In this document: positions 47,089 to 56,219 of the stretch, piece by piece
Numbering within the stretch: position 1 is the first letter of the stretch
Layout: every line of letters starts with the position of its first letter
DNA from: Herpetosiphon gulosus
GTDB taxonomy: Bacteria; Chloroflexota; Chloroflexia; Chloroflexales; Herpetosiphonaceae
Direction: 5' to 3'
Assembly (NCBI RefSeq): GCF_039545135.1
Contig: NZ_BAABRU010000015.1
Span: 62,001 to 126,000 of the forward strand
Length of the DNA: 64,000 nt
Position numbers and translations under genes: made by a program
Notes under the pieces: model-generated
Told to the model about the DNA's origin: nothing
The model's database searches: none
What the model saw: the letters and a program-made list of their open reading frames with translations, nothing else

Positions 47089-49164
47089 ATGACTGAACAA
47101 ATCCATTATCGAACCTGCCCGCTGTGTGAGGCGATGTGTGGCTTGGCAATTACGGTTGCCGACAATGCAGTCAGGCAAATTCGTGGCGATCAGGCTGATC
47201 CGTTTAGCCGTGGACATATTTGCCCCAAAGGCAGTGCACTTGGCGATATTCACCATGATCCCGATCGGTTACGTCAGCCGCTTCAACGCCGAGCTGATGG
47301 CTGGCATCAAATTGATTGGGATGAGGCGTTTGATTATGCCGCTACCCAATTAAAACAACTTCAGGCTCGCTACGGCCCCGATGCAATCGCCATTTATCAG
47401 GGCAATCCTTCAGTTCATAATCTGGGTACGGCCTTGGGTGCTGGGGCATTTGTCCGCAGTTTGCGCACCAAAAACCGTTTCTCGGCTAGCTCAGTCGATC
47501 AATTGCCCCATCAGTTGGTGGTTTATCACATGTATGGGCATCAATTAATGTTGCCTGTGCCGGACTTGGATCGAACTCAATTTTTGTTGATTTTCGGCGC
47601 AAATCCGGCAGTCTCGAATGGCAGCATTATGAGCGTCCCCGATATCAAACGCCGTTTGAAAGCAATTCAGCAGCGCGGCGGCCAGATTGTGGTGTTTGAC
47701 CCACGCCAAACCGAAACGGCCCAATTAGCTGACCAACATTATTTTATTCAACCTGGCAGCGATGGTTTGGTATTGGCAGCGCTGATTCATACTATGCTCA
47801 AAGAAGGTTGGGCTAAGCCTGATCGGCTGGCTGGCTTTACCAAGGGGCTTGATCAGCTTGAATTCCTGTTCGAACGATTTAGCCCAACGGTAGTCGCCGA
47901 GGCAACAGGAGTAGCAGCGGATACGATTTTGCAACTAGCTCATGATTTTGCCCATGCTAGCAGCGCTGTTTGCTATGGCCGGATTGGGGTTTCAATTCAG
48001 CAGTTTGGCACGCTCAGCCAGTGGCTCATTCAAGTTCTCAATATCATTACTGGCAACTTGGATCGTGAGGGCGGTTCAATGTTTACCACGCCAGCCTTCG
48101 ATACCTTGCCACTTGGCAGTAAAGGCAATGTTGGGCGTTGGCATACCCGCGTGCGCCAGTTGCCCGAATTCGCTGGGGAACTGCCCTCAGCCGCTTTGGC
48201 CGAAGAAATCTTGACCCCAGGCGAAGGCCAAATTCGGGGGTTAATCACCTCGGCGGGCAATCCAGTGCTTTCTACTCCCAATGGGCAACAACTTGATCAG
48301 GCCTTGGCTGGACTTGATTTTATGCTCTCGATTGATTTTTATGTAAATGAAACGACGCGCCATGCTCATTTGATTTTGCCACCGAGCTCGCCCTTGGAGC
48401 ATGATCATTATGATGTGCTGTTTCACAATTTGGCAATTCGTAATACCGCCAAATATAGCCCGGCGCTATTTGAGATCGATCAGTATGCTCGCCACGATTG
48501 GCAAATTTTCGGCGAATTAACCCAGCGCATGAGCGAAAAAGAGGATCGAATTTTTCCACCAAAAGCCATGCTTGAGCGTGGGTTACGATCAGGGCCATAT
48601 GCTATCCAGCTCAGCGAATTAGCCCAACAACCGCATGGCATCGATCTTGGACCATTGCAACCACGCCTGCCTGAGCGGCTTTTTACCGAAGATAAACAAA
48701 TTCAGCTTGTACCACCAGCAATTGCCAGCGATTTGGATCGGCTAGCCGGATTGTTGCAACAAGTGCCAACCAAACAACTGCGCTTGATTAGTCGCCGACA
48801 ACTGCGCAGCAACAATTCATGGATGCACAACAGCCAACGCTTGGTCAAGGGCGATGATCGTTGTACCTTGCAAATCCACCCATCCGATGCAGCCCAACGC
48901 CAGCTAACCCATGGTCAACACGTCAAACTCAGCTCGCGAGTAGGCACGATTGAGGTTGCACTTGAAGTCAGCGAGTTAATGATGCCGGGCGTGGTTAGTT
49001 TGCCGCATGGCTGGGGGCATCGCTATCCTGATACCAAAATCCAGATCGCCCAAGCCCACGCTGGCAGCAGTATCAATGATTTAACCGACGATCAGGCGAT
49101 CGATCCATTAAGTGGCAATGCCGCTTTGAACGGAATTGTGGTAGAAGTTGAAGCTATAGGGTAG
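47089..49164 (+). CDS. Molybdopterin-dependent oxidoreductase (DMSO reductase family)
   Basis: This 691-residue enzyme has an N-terminal 4Fe-4S site C10-x2-C13-x3-C17-x27-C45 followed by CPKG, a molybdopterin-binding core (SNGSIMSVPDIKRRL, TSAGNPVLSTPNG, LPPSSPLEHDHYD) and a C-terminal MPT domain (LVKGDDRCTLQIHP...PGVVSLPHGWGH). There is no Tat signal, so it is cytoplasmic. It resembles formate dehydrogenase/assimilatory nitrate reductase-like catalytic subunits; the substrate is unknown. AAGGAGG precedes the ATG; 27 upstream codons are unsupported. Confidence 0.9.
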   Translation: MTEQIHYRTCPLCEAMCGLAITVADNAVRQIRGDQADPFSRGHICPKGSALGDIHHDPDRLRQPLQRRADGWHQIDWDEAFDYAATQLKQLQARYGPDAIAIYQGNPSVHNLGTALGAGAFVRSLRTKNRFSASSVDQLPHQLVVYHMYGHQLMLPVPDLDRTQFLLIFGANPAVSNGSIMSVPDIKRRLKAIQQRGGQIVVFDPRQTETAQLADQHYFIQPGSDGLVLAALIHTMLKEGWAKPDRLAGFTKGLDQLEFLFERFSPTVVAEATGVAADTILQLAHDFAHASSAVCYGRIGVSIQQFGTLSQWLIQVLNIITGNLDREGGSMFTTPAFDTLPLGSKGNVGRWHTRVRQLPEFAGELPSAALAEEILTPGEGQIRGLITSAGNPVLSTPNGQQLDQALAGLDFMLSIDFYVNETTRHAHLILPPSSPLEHDHYDVLFHNLAIRNTAKYSPALFEIDQYARHDWQIFGELTQRMSEKEDRIFPPKAMLERGLRSGPYAIQLSELAQQPHGIDLGPLQPRLPERLFTEDKQIQLVPPAIASDLDRLAGLLQQVPTKQLRLISRRQLRSNNSWMHNSQRLVKGDDRCTLQIHPSDAAQRQLTHGQHVKLSSRVGTIEVALEVSELMMPGVVSLPHGWGHRYPDTKIQIAQAHAGSSINDLTDDQAIDPLSGNAALNGIVVEVEAIG

Positions 49165-49538
49165 GGGTCAGGGGCTAGGTTACCGAAACCGCAAAGAACA
49201 CGAAGCGACGAGGGACTGGATGTCAGAGTTCAGGGGCTAGGTGTAATGGTTTATAGCATTAAACTCATCATTAATGCCCTCACCCCCTAGCCCCCTCTCC
49301 CGCCGAGCGAGGCGAGGGGGAACGACTGTATTATAAAGGGTGGAACACCCCTCGCCTGCCGCAGTGGGAGAGGGGCTGGGGGTGAGGGCAGGTTACAATT
49401 AGTTGTTAAGCTAATGAACCATTCCATATAGCCTGTAGCCATTCACCCTCTGCGCCTCTGCGTTAAACGCTGATCCCCAGTCCCTGACCCCTAAGCTCAA
49501 CTATGCCCTATGTTCTATGTTCTTTGCTCTATATTCGT
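49165..49538. repeat. Repeat-filled 374-base stretch
   Basis: A CCCTCACCCCC-family element (about 49277-49392, arms CCCTCACCCCCTAGCCCCCT and GGGCTGGGGGTGAGGG) sits between GGGGTCAGGGGCTAGG tracts at 49166 and CCTATGTTCTATGTTCTTTG tracts at the end. No gene is recognised. Confidence 0.65.
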
Positions 49539-50150
49539 TCATCCCTCGACGGTGGTTGGGCGTAATTGTGGTTGCAGCATATCGCGGGCTTGTTGCAAGC
49601 GTTTATAGACATTGGCTAGCGAAATGCCTTGATGCTGAGCAATCGCATCGCAAGACATATCATTGTAGAGCCATAACGAAAACGTGCTATTCAAACGTGG
49701 CGATAGCGCTTGCAAAGCTTGATTGATCGTTTCATAGACTTCGCGCTTCAACAAAGCTGTTTCGGGCGAGGGTGTTGCGCTATGTGGCATGTTGTCATCA
49801 TTGCCCAGTAGGCTATCGAGCGGTTGCAGGCGCTTGAGTTCGCGTTGTTGTTGGCGATGAATATCGATGCAAATGTTGTAGGCCATGCGCATGAGCCAGG
49901 CCTTGGCGTTGGTAATTTTATAGGCATGGCGCGGCAATGATTCCCATGCTTTGAGCACCAAACGGCTTAATGCCTCATCGGCATCGTGGGTGTTGCCATG
50001 CATCCAAACCAAACATTGCTGTGACAGTTCAGTGTGGTACAAACTATACAACTCCCAAATGGCTGCATGTTCGCCTCGGCAAATTTGTTCGACGAGTTGT
50101 AATGCCACTGTTTCGCTGTGATGGTTTTGATTCCGAACTTCGCTGTTCAT
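49539..50150 (-). CDS. ECF-type RNA polymerase sigma factor
   Basis: This 203-residue protein has sigma region 2 (QCLVWMHGNTHDADEALSRL, AWLMRMAYNICIDIHRQQ) and region 4 (LSPRLNSTFSLWLYNDMSCDAIAQHQGISLANVYKRLQQAR). No anti-sigma gene is visible. It is divergent from the SARP-type regulator of the borosin-like operon, suggesting a regulatory unit. AAGGATGAGCT precedes the ATG. Confidence 0.9.
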   Translation of the reverse strand: MNSEVRNQNHHSETVALQLVEQICRGEHAAIWELYSLYHTELSQQCLVWMHGNTHDADEALSRLVLKAWESLPRHAYKITNAKAWLMRMAYNICIDIHRQQQRELKRLQPLDSLLGNDDNMPHSATPSPETALLKREVYETINQALQALSPRLNSTFSLWLYNDMSCDAIAQHQGISLANVYKRLQQARDMLQPQLRPTTVEG

Positions 50151-50174
50151 AGCTCATCCTTCATTCACTATCTA

Positions 50175-50204
50175 TTGAATATCCGCTACAAGGTCTGCTA
50201 CAAT
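50175..50204 (+). promoter_or_regulatory. Promoter for the SARP regulator operon
   Basis: TTGAAT and TACAAT with an 18-base spacer, 53 bases before the GTG start. It lies in the 107-base divergent space shared with the ECF sigma gene. Confidence 0.5.
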
Positions 50205-50257
50205 TCACAGCATAGCGGCCCAGCGTTTCAAAATCGTTTTATTGGAGATGTAGCTCC

Positions 50258-53200
50258 GTGAATGTCACGCATCAGCCTGATGATTCGGCTCAATCGGTGC
50301 CAAGTTTACGGATTCACGTTTTTGGTGGCTTGCGGATCTTTATCGACAATCAACGCATTAGTGATCTAGCAACTCGCAAAGTGGAAGCACTGCTGATCTA
50401 CCTTGTAGTCAATCCTTACCCCCACGAACGTGAGGTTTTGGCACAATTGTTATGGAATGATTTATCGGCGGAACGCACGGCGGGCAACTTACGCCTTACT
50501 CTCAATCAATTACGTAAAGTTATGGACCCGTTTATCGAGGTCACACGCCATACGATCGGGTTGCATCCCCAAGCCCGTTATTGGCTCGACCTCCAACATT
50601 GCACCCAAATTTTTGAGAACCCAGCTAGCCCAACCAATGAATTAGCCAGCGCCATCGAGCATTATCAAGGCGATTTTCTCAATGGGTTTTATCTCCGCGA
50701 TGCCGATGGCTTCAGCACGTGGCAACTTCAACAGGTCGAATATTGGCGACAACAAGCGCTGGTAGCGATTCGCCGCCTAATCGAACGCTATACGGTGGTG
50801 AGCAACTACAACGAAGCGATTCGCTGGCTTCAGCGCTTGGTTACCCTCGATGAATGTGATGAACTGGCCCATCGCCAGTTGATGTTGCTATTAATGCGCA
50901 CAGGTCAACGTCACACTGCCCTGCGCCAATATCGGTTGCTTGAGCAAGTGTTAGAGCGTGAGTATGGATTAAAACCCGAGCCAGCCAGCGAGGCCTTGCA
51001 ACGCCAAATTTTGGCAACACCCGCCCAACGTCCGCAGCGCCTGATTCGGCCAACCCCAATGCTCTATGGTCGCCAAGCCGAGCTCGAACGCATGACCCAT
51101 TGGCTGGCAGCTGAACGCAACCAATTGCTGACGATTATGGGTGCTGGCGGGAGCGGCAAAACTCAATTGGCCCTGACCTTTGGCTGGAAGGTGGTTAACG
51201 AATATTTGGGGGCTTCGAGTAACGGGGTTTTTTATATTTCCTTGGTCAGCGCCGATCAACAGCCGCAGCTCTTAGATGCTGAACCTGTTTTGTTGGCGAT
51301 CGTCCAAGCCTTGACCCTGCCGCCACCTCGCACCAACGACATTGTTGAACATCTGATTCTCCAGTTGCAACAGCATGAATTGATCATCATTATTGATAAT
51401 GGCGAATTGTTGGCGACCAGTGCTCGCTTAGCATTAAGCAGTCTGATTCAACATATTCCGCAATTGCGCTTAATTATTGGCTCGCGCGAGCGCATGCGCC
51501 TGCAAAACGAATATGTATTGGAATTAGCAGGCTTGGCCTATCCCCAAATTAATGATGATTCAGGCTATTCGCCGTTGTTGGCTGAGCAACTTCAACATTT
51601 TGCAGCAGTCGATTTATTTGTGCATTGTTTGCAGCGTCAAGGCAAATCGGGCGATTTGGCTGATTATGGCCATGCTGATCGTCAAGCGATTGGCCAAATT
51701 TGTCAGATGGTCCATGGTTTACCGTTGGCAATTGAATTGATTGCGCCATGGATGACCATTCGCAGCGGCAATGAAATTGTCGCAGCACTTAGCCACGATA
51801 TGCAGCTGTTTCATAGTGATGTGGTCGATATTCCAACCCGCCATCGCAGCATTCAGGCTGCCTTTGATTATTCGTGGCAATTGCTCGATCCACATGAACA
51901 GGCTTGTTTAGCTCGCTTGGCGGTATTTCCGAGTAGCTTTAATGCTGAAACCGCCACAATCATTGCCGAGGTTGATTTGAACGTGTTGGCCAATTTACGG
52001 GCCAAATCGTTGCTTACGCTTGAAATTTTACAACAACAAACCCGCTATGCCTTGCACCCATTGCTGCATCAATTTGCCCAAACCAAGCTCCAAACCTTGG
52101 CCGCCGATCAACAAACGCTGTATCAACGCCATGCCCGCTATTTCGGCCAATTTAGCCGCCAACAAGAGCAATTAATTCATGGCAACGCCAGCCAACAAGG
52201 CTTAATGTTCTTAGAACAAGAGCTTGATAATATTCGAGGTGGTTGGCTCTGGGCAGTTCAAGCTCAACAAATTCATATTTTAGGCGATTATTGTATTGCT
52301 TTACACGATTTCTTTGCGATTCGCAACCGTGAGATCGAAGGTCAACAGCTTTTTGCTCCAGCCGCAGCGTTATTAAACACAATTGAGCATCAGGATGTTG
52401 AGGCTGAGATCGTTTTAATTGTAGTGCGAATTGTTTCGTGCTATGCTGAGTTTCATTATATTTTGGGCGAATTAGCACTTTCTGAGGCATTATTGCAGCA
52501 ATGTATCGATGTCTTGTATCGAATGCAATTGCAGAATGTGGCTGAATTGCTGTTTATTTATAAGCAACTCGGGGTAATTACCCAACGCCGAGGCGAATAT
52601 ACCCGCGCCCTCGATTTGTTACAACGCTGTTTAGTTCAAGCTGAAAGCGTCAATGATCCAATTAAAGTCAGTGATACATGGTTATCAATTGGCGCGGTGT
52701 TGTTGGCGCAAGGCAATTGGCAAGCTGCCGAACAAGCTTTTCAGACCTGTAGCACTCACTATCAAGCTCAAAAACATCTGTGGGGGTTATGCCATAGCCA
52801 GCGCTTTTTGGGGGTGGTAGCACTGGCACAAGCTCATTATGATCTAGCGCAACATCATTTTGAGGCCAGCCTTGATTTGGCCTACCAACTCAAAACACCG
52901 CTCGGCGAGGCATTAATTCGTGATCAAATGGGCATGTTGGCGCTACGCCGCGAAGATTTTGCCCAAAGTGCGGGCTATTTGCACAAAGCCTTTGCCATTT
53001 TTCAAGAATTAGGGGTTGAGGCCATGATTGGGCGAGCAGCGATTCACCTAGCCCAGCTCGAATTGGCCCAACGTAATTTTCAATATGTGCAGCCATGGTT
53101 GGCGCGGGCGATTATGGTAGCCCAGCAACGCCAAGAAATCCCGTTATTACTCGAATGTTATGCGACGGTTTTGCAATTTTGGGCGGCGGTTTGTGATGGC

Positions 53201-53413
53201 GAGCCAAGCCATTGGTTTAAACTATGGCATAGCCTGAGCCAGCATCCAGCCTGTAGTGCCGAAACCAAAAGCTTGCTAAATCGTTTACAGTTACACCAAC
53301 ATTTCACAGGCCAAATCAGGCCAACGGTTGAGATTGAACTGTCAGGAATTGAACGCTATGTAGCCCTTTGCTTAACCCAAATTGAGCAAAGCCAGAGTAT
53401 TGCGGTTTATTAG
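50258..53413 (+). CDS. SARP-type (BTAD) regulator with NB-ARC ATPase and TPR domains
   Basis: This 1051-residue protein has an N-terminal winged-helix DNA-binding domain (about 15-105), the BTAD helical domain (about 110-250, e.g. LQRLVTLDECDELAHRQLM), an NB-ARC-type ATPase (Walker A GAGGSGKTQ near 297) and C-terminal TPRs. The Walker B region reads IIIIDNGELL. It resembles AfsR-like activators that switch on secondary-metabolite clusters. The start is GTG. The borosin-like precursor begins 11 bases after its stop, so it likely controls and is co-transcribed with that pair. Confidence 0.9.
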   Translation: MNVTHQPDDSAQSVPSLRIHVFGGLRIFIDNQRISDLATRKVEALLIYLVVNPYPHEREVLAQLLWNDLSAERTAGNLRLTLNQLRKVMDPFIEVTRHTIGLHPQARYWLDLQHCTQIFENPASPTNELASAIEHYQGDFLNGFYLRDADGFSTWQLQQVEYWRQQALVAIRRLIERYTVVSNYNEAIRWLQRLVTLDECDELAHRQLMLLLMRTGQRHTALRQYRLLEQVLEREYGLKPEPASEALQRQILATPAQRPQRLIRPTPMLYGRQAELERMTHWLAAERNQLLTIMGAGGSGKTQLALTFGWKVVNEYLGASSNGVFYISLVSADQQPQLLDAEPVLLAIVQALTLPPPRTNDIVEHLILQLQQHELIIIIDNGELLATSARLALSSLIQHIPQLRLIIGSRERMRLQNEYVLELAGLAYPQINDDSGYSPLLAEQLQHFAAVDLFVHCLQRQGKSGDLADYGHADRQAIGQICQMVHGLPLAIELIAPWMTIRSGNEIVAALSHDMQLFHSDVVDIPTRHRSIQAAFDYSWQLLDPHEQACLARLAVFPSSFNAETATIIAEVDLNVLANLRAKSLLTLEILQQQTRYALHPLLHQFAQTKLQTLAADQQTLYQRHARYFGQFSRQQEQLIHGNASQQGLMFLEQELDNIRGGWLWAVQAQQIHILGDYCIALHDFFAIRNREIEGQQLFAPAAALLNTIEHQDVEAEIVLIVVRIVSCYAEFHYILGELALSEALLQQCIDVLYRMQLQNVAELLFIYKQLGVITQRRGEYTRALDLLQRCLVQAESVNDPIKVSDTWLSIGAVLLAQGNWQAAEQAFQTCSTHYQAQKHLWGLCHSQRFLGVVALAQAHYDLAQHHFEASLDLAYQLKTPLGEALIRDQMGMLALRREDFAQSAGYLHKAFAIFQELGVEAMIGRAAIHLAQLELAQRNFQYVQPWLARAIMVAQQRQEIPLLLECYATVLQFWAAVCDGEPSHWFKLWHSLSQHPACSAETKSLLNRLQLHQHFTGQIRPTVEIELSGIERYVALCLTQIEQSQSIAVY

Positions 53414-53424
53414 GAGGAATATTC

Positions 53425-54021
53425 ATGGATATGGTCGATTTCGTCCAAACCCTCGTCGATGACCCAAGCCGTTTAGCCTCGTTCAAGCAAAATCCTCAGG
53501 GCTTTTTACAACAACTAGGGCTTGGTCAAAAACTCGCCAAATCAGACCCAATTCAAGAAGTTACCACCGTGATGACCCTGCGCAGTCTTGGTACGGTTGT
53601 GCAGGAGGAAACCCAAGCCTATCAAGATATTCCGGTCACAGTTTCATCGTATATGAATGTATTTATCGAAGCCGCCGATAAATCCAAAGATTATAATGTG
53701 ACCTGTTGGTTACTCAATCATAGCTATATGATCGAAGATGATAATGGTAATCCTTATTTTGATTTGCATGTCTGCTATGTTGACCCAAATGACCCCGATG
53801 ATATGCCCCAAGTCTTTTATATTCGCAGCAAAAACCAAATCGAACAACCAACCTACAATTGTGCCAATATCCCAATTGAATTACATATTCCGGCCAATAA
53901 TTATATTTTGGTTGGTAGAACTCGCCCAGTTCATACGAAATTAACAAATTTTGTCTATCATCGCCAAAGAGATGATCAACCACCATTATTTGAAATCTCC
54001 TTTGATGAGCAACCAACTTAG
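53425..54021 (+). CDS. Candidate split-borosin precursor with long follower
   Basis: This 198-residue protein starts with a short helical module (FVQTLVDDPSRLASFKQNPQ, then GFLQQLGL) similar to the binding domain of split-borosin precursors such as SonA of Shewanella (FFTQLGQDAQLMEDYKQNPE in my memory). The remaining 150 residues are acidic and aromatic with a beta-sandwich look, far longer than known split-borosin cores. It lies between the SARP regulator and the methyltransferase gene and overlaps the latter by 17 bases. TTAGGAGGAATATTC precedes the ATG. The assignment rests on context plus the N-terminal similarity. Confidence 0.6.
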   Translation: MDMVDFVQTLVDDPSRLASFKQNPQGFLQQLGLGQKLAKSDPIQEVTTVMTLRSLGTVVQEETQAYQDIPVTVSSYMNVFIEAADKSKDYNVTCWLLNHSYMIEDDNGNPYFDLHVCYVDPNDPDDMPQVFYIRSKNQIEQPTYNCANIPIELHIPANNYILVGRTRPVHTKLTNFVYHRQRDDQPPLFEISFDEQPT

Positions 54022-54811
54022 TATGGTGTCGGCAGTGAAACAAGGCTCGCTCACAATTGTTGGCACAGGCATCACCATGATCGCCCATTTAACCAATGAA
54101 GCTCATGCTTGGATCAGCAAGGCCGACCAAACCTTTTATTTGGTTATGCATCCATTGGCTGATGAATGGATTCACAAGCTCAATCCGCAGGCTGAATCCT
54201 TAGCCCATTTTTACCAAGCCGATCAGTCACGCGAACAGGTTTATGCAGCAATGGTCGAGCATATTTGGGCTGCAGTGCGGCAAGGTTTGCGGGTTTGTGT
54301 GGCATTTTATGGCCATCCCAGCGTCTTTGTAACCCCAACCAGCGATTTAGTGCAGCGCGGTCAGCGCGAAGGCCTGCGGGTCAACATATTACCTGGCATT
54401 TCAGCCGAGGCTTGTTTGTTTGCCGATTTGGCAATCGACCCAGGGTTACATGGCTATCAAAGCTATGAGGCTAGCGATTTTTTGGTGCGTCCGCGGCGCT
54501 TCGACCCCAGCACGCCCTTGGTTTTATGGCAAATTGGAGTGATTGGCTATTTCAAGGTCGTGCACGATCAGCTTGATTCACGAGCTGGTTTAGCCCGTTT
54601 GGTCGCGCATTTACAAGCATTCTATCCTGCTCGCCATGAAGTTACGATCTATCAAGCGGCAATTTTGCCAATTGAAGAGCCAAGCATTCGCCGCGTACTG
54701 CTCAAAGATTTGGCTGAACAGCCCGTTTCGGCCTATGCCACCTTGTATGTGCCAGCCTATGGCGAGGCCCAGCTTGATCAAACACTAGCCCGTGAGTTTG
54801 GTTTGATCTAG
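54005..54811 (+). CDS. Borosin-type peptide alpha-N-methyltransferase (tetrapyrrole methylase fold)
   Basis: This 268-residue SAM-dependent methyltransferase aligns by eye with the OphMA catalytic domain: GSLTIVGTGI, FYGHPSVFVTP, LPGISAEACLFADLAIDPG and YEASDFLVRPR. Residues matching the OphMA Y66, R72, Y76 and Y98 set are present as Y70, R76, Y80 and Y102. Unlike OphMA it carries no fused core peptide, so it is a split borosin enzyme that would N-methylate backbone amides of the neighbouring precursor. Its start overlaps the precursor gene; an ATG at 54023 is an alternative. Confidence 0.85.
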   Translation: MSNQLSMVSAVKQGSLTIVGTGITMIAHLTNEAHAWISKADQTFYLVMHPLADEWIHKLNPQAESLAHFYQADQSREQVYAAMVEHIWAAVRQGLRVCVAFYGHPSVFVTPTSDLVQRGQREGLRVNILPGISAEACLFADLAIDPGLHGYQSYEASDFLVRPRRFDPSTPLVLWQIGVIGYFKVVHDQLDSRAGLARLVAHLQAFYPARHEVTIYQAAILPIEEPSIRRVLLKDLAEQPVSAYATLYVPAYGEAQLDQTLAREFGLI

Positions 54812-54851
54812 TTCTGAAGGGGCCAGCAGCCAGCGGTCAGGGGCTAGTTCG

Positions 54852-54895
54852 AACTGCAAAAGCCATGAACCATCGTTTTCATGGCTTTTGCAGTT
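54852..54895 (+). terminator. 18-bp perfect hairpin after the borosin-like operon
   Basis: AACTGCAAAAGCCATGAA and TTCATGGCTTTTGCAGTT pair perfectly around an eight-base loop, followed by AAATTT. It probably terminates the operon and separates the next membrane-protein gene. Confidence 0.75.
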
Positions 54896-54997
54896 AAATT
54901 TCATCCCGTATCCCGCATAATTGCTCCTTGACTCTGCCATTGTGTCAGGCTTTATGGTCAATCCATAAAACATATTGATGTTACAAGGAGCAATACA

Positions 54998-56035
54998 ATG
55001 GCAACTCAAGCGCCAGCTAAGCCAGCCCAAGCGCAGCGATCGTGGCTAATGAAACTATTAAGTCATCGCGGGGTTCAACTAACGCTTTTTTTGTGGATTG
55101 TAGGCCATGGTCTAATTATCATGTTAACTAACGGCGCATTACCGTTTGATCGGCCAGCCTTTGCCGAGATTCCCTTTCCGCTTCAGATGCTAGCCCCCAG
55201 TGTGATGATGCTAGAAATATTTGTGCTGATGGGCTTGGGCTATATGCTGACCCGTAATCGTCCAGTCATCGATGTAGCGGCGCGTGCCCCTGAACGCAGC
55301 CAAGCCCTGCGGGAAACGCTTGGTTTAGTAGCGTATGCCATATTTGGCCAAGCGTTGGGCTGGGTTTTAGGGCCACTGTTGGGATTTCAGCCATTTAGTT
55401 TTCATTTGGCCGGAACCTTAGTTGGTGGGCATAGTGGCTTAGCGGTTGCCGAAGTATGGAGTTGGGCAATCTACAATTTTGGGTTCTATGCGGTTATCCC
55501 ATACCTCTGGTTTCGTAGCCGCTATAGCGCCGTCCAACTCAATTTAGTCTCAACCAATCGCCGCAACGATCTTTTGGTGATTGCCGTGATTGCGATCTCG
55601 GAATCGCTGTTTGAACTAACCACCTTGGGCACAAGCCTCAATCGCCTAAGTTTTAGTCAATTGGCCTTGGGCTTACCACTTTCACTGGTCATTTATGGGT
55701 TGGGAACGGTATTACCAACCATGATTTTGATCTATTCAATTCTGATTCCACGCTTCCTCAAAATTACTGGTTCGGCGATTACAACGGTGTTACTTGGTGG
55801 ATTAAGTTATGGCGTTGTGCACTTGGCCGAAGGTTGGACGAATTTCAGCACCCCCACCAATGGCTTACTCTCAGTTATGTTTGTATTAATTAACTATTTT
55901 GGCGCAGGTGTGATCAAAACAGTCTTGACTCTCCGCACAGGCAATGCTTGGGTCCATGCCTTGGGCTATCATACGATTGCGCCCCATGTGATCATTGATA
56001 CCCCTCATATCGTCAAGATCTTCGGTATTCGCTAA
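54998..56035 (+). CDS. Polytopic membrane protein, CPBP-like
   Basis: This 345-residue protein has about eight TM segments. An acidic pair in a helix (SESLFELT) and a histidine in GVVHLAEGW recall CPBP/Abi intramembrane proteases, but the motifs are diverged. Located just after the borosin-like operon terminator, it could act on or export its product, though it may be an independent unit. AAGGAGCAATACA precedes the ATG. Confidence 0.65.
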   Translation: MATQAPAKPAQAQRSWLMKLLSHRGVQLTLFLWIVGHGLIIMLTNGALPFDRPAFAEIPFPLQMLAPSVMMLEIFVLMGLGYMLTRNRPVIDVAARAPERSQALRETLGLVAYAIFGQALGWVLGPLLGFQPFSFHLAGTLVGGHSGLAVAEVWSWAIYNFGFYAVIPYLWFRSRYSAVQLNLVSTNRRNDLLVIAVIAISESLFELTTLGTSLNRLSFSQLALGLPLSLVIYGLGTVLPTMILIYSILIPRFLKITGSAITTVLLGGLSYGVVHLAEGWTNFSTPTNGLLSVMFVLINYFGAGVIKTVLTLRTGNAWVHALGYHTIAPHVIIDTPHIVKIFGIR

Positions 56036-56219
56036 GGTTTGCCTCAATCAGGCGATAGCCAACTATCGCCTAGATCCTCAACTTAGTGCTCTTCGTATCC
56101 TGCGTGGATCAATCGCGCACCTCTATTATGTTTGATGTTCTTTGTTCTATGCTCTTTATAAACGCCTTATGCTATAATGGCGCAGATACACCACCAAGAC
56201 AAGGAACATCCATACAACT

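Noticed and set aside
56142-56178. Sigma-70 promoter for prfA
   Set aside because: TATAAT at 56173 is good, but no -35 hexamer lies at a normal distance, and the flanking TTTGTTCTATGCTC is a dispersed repeat tract.
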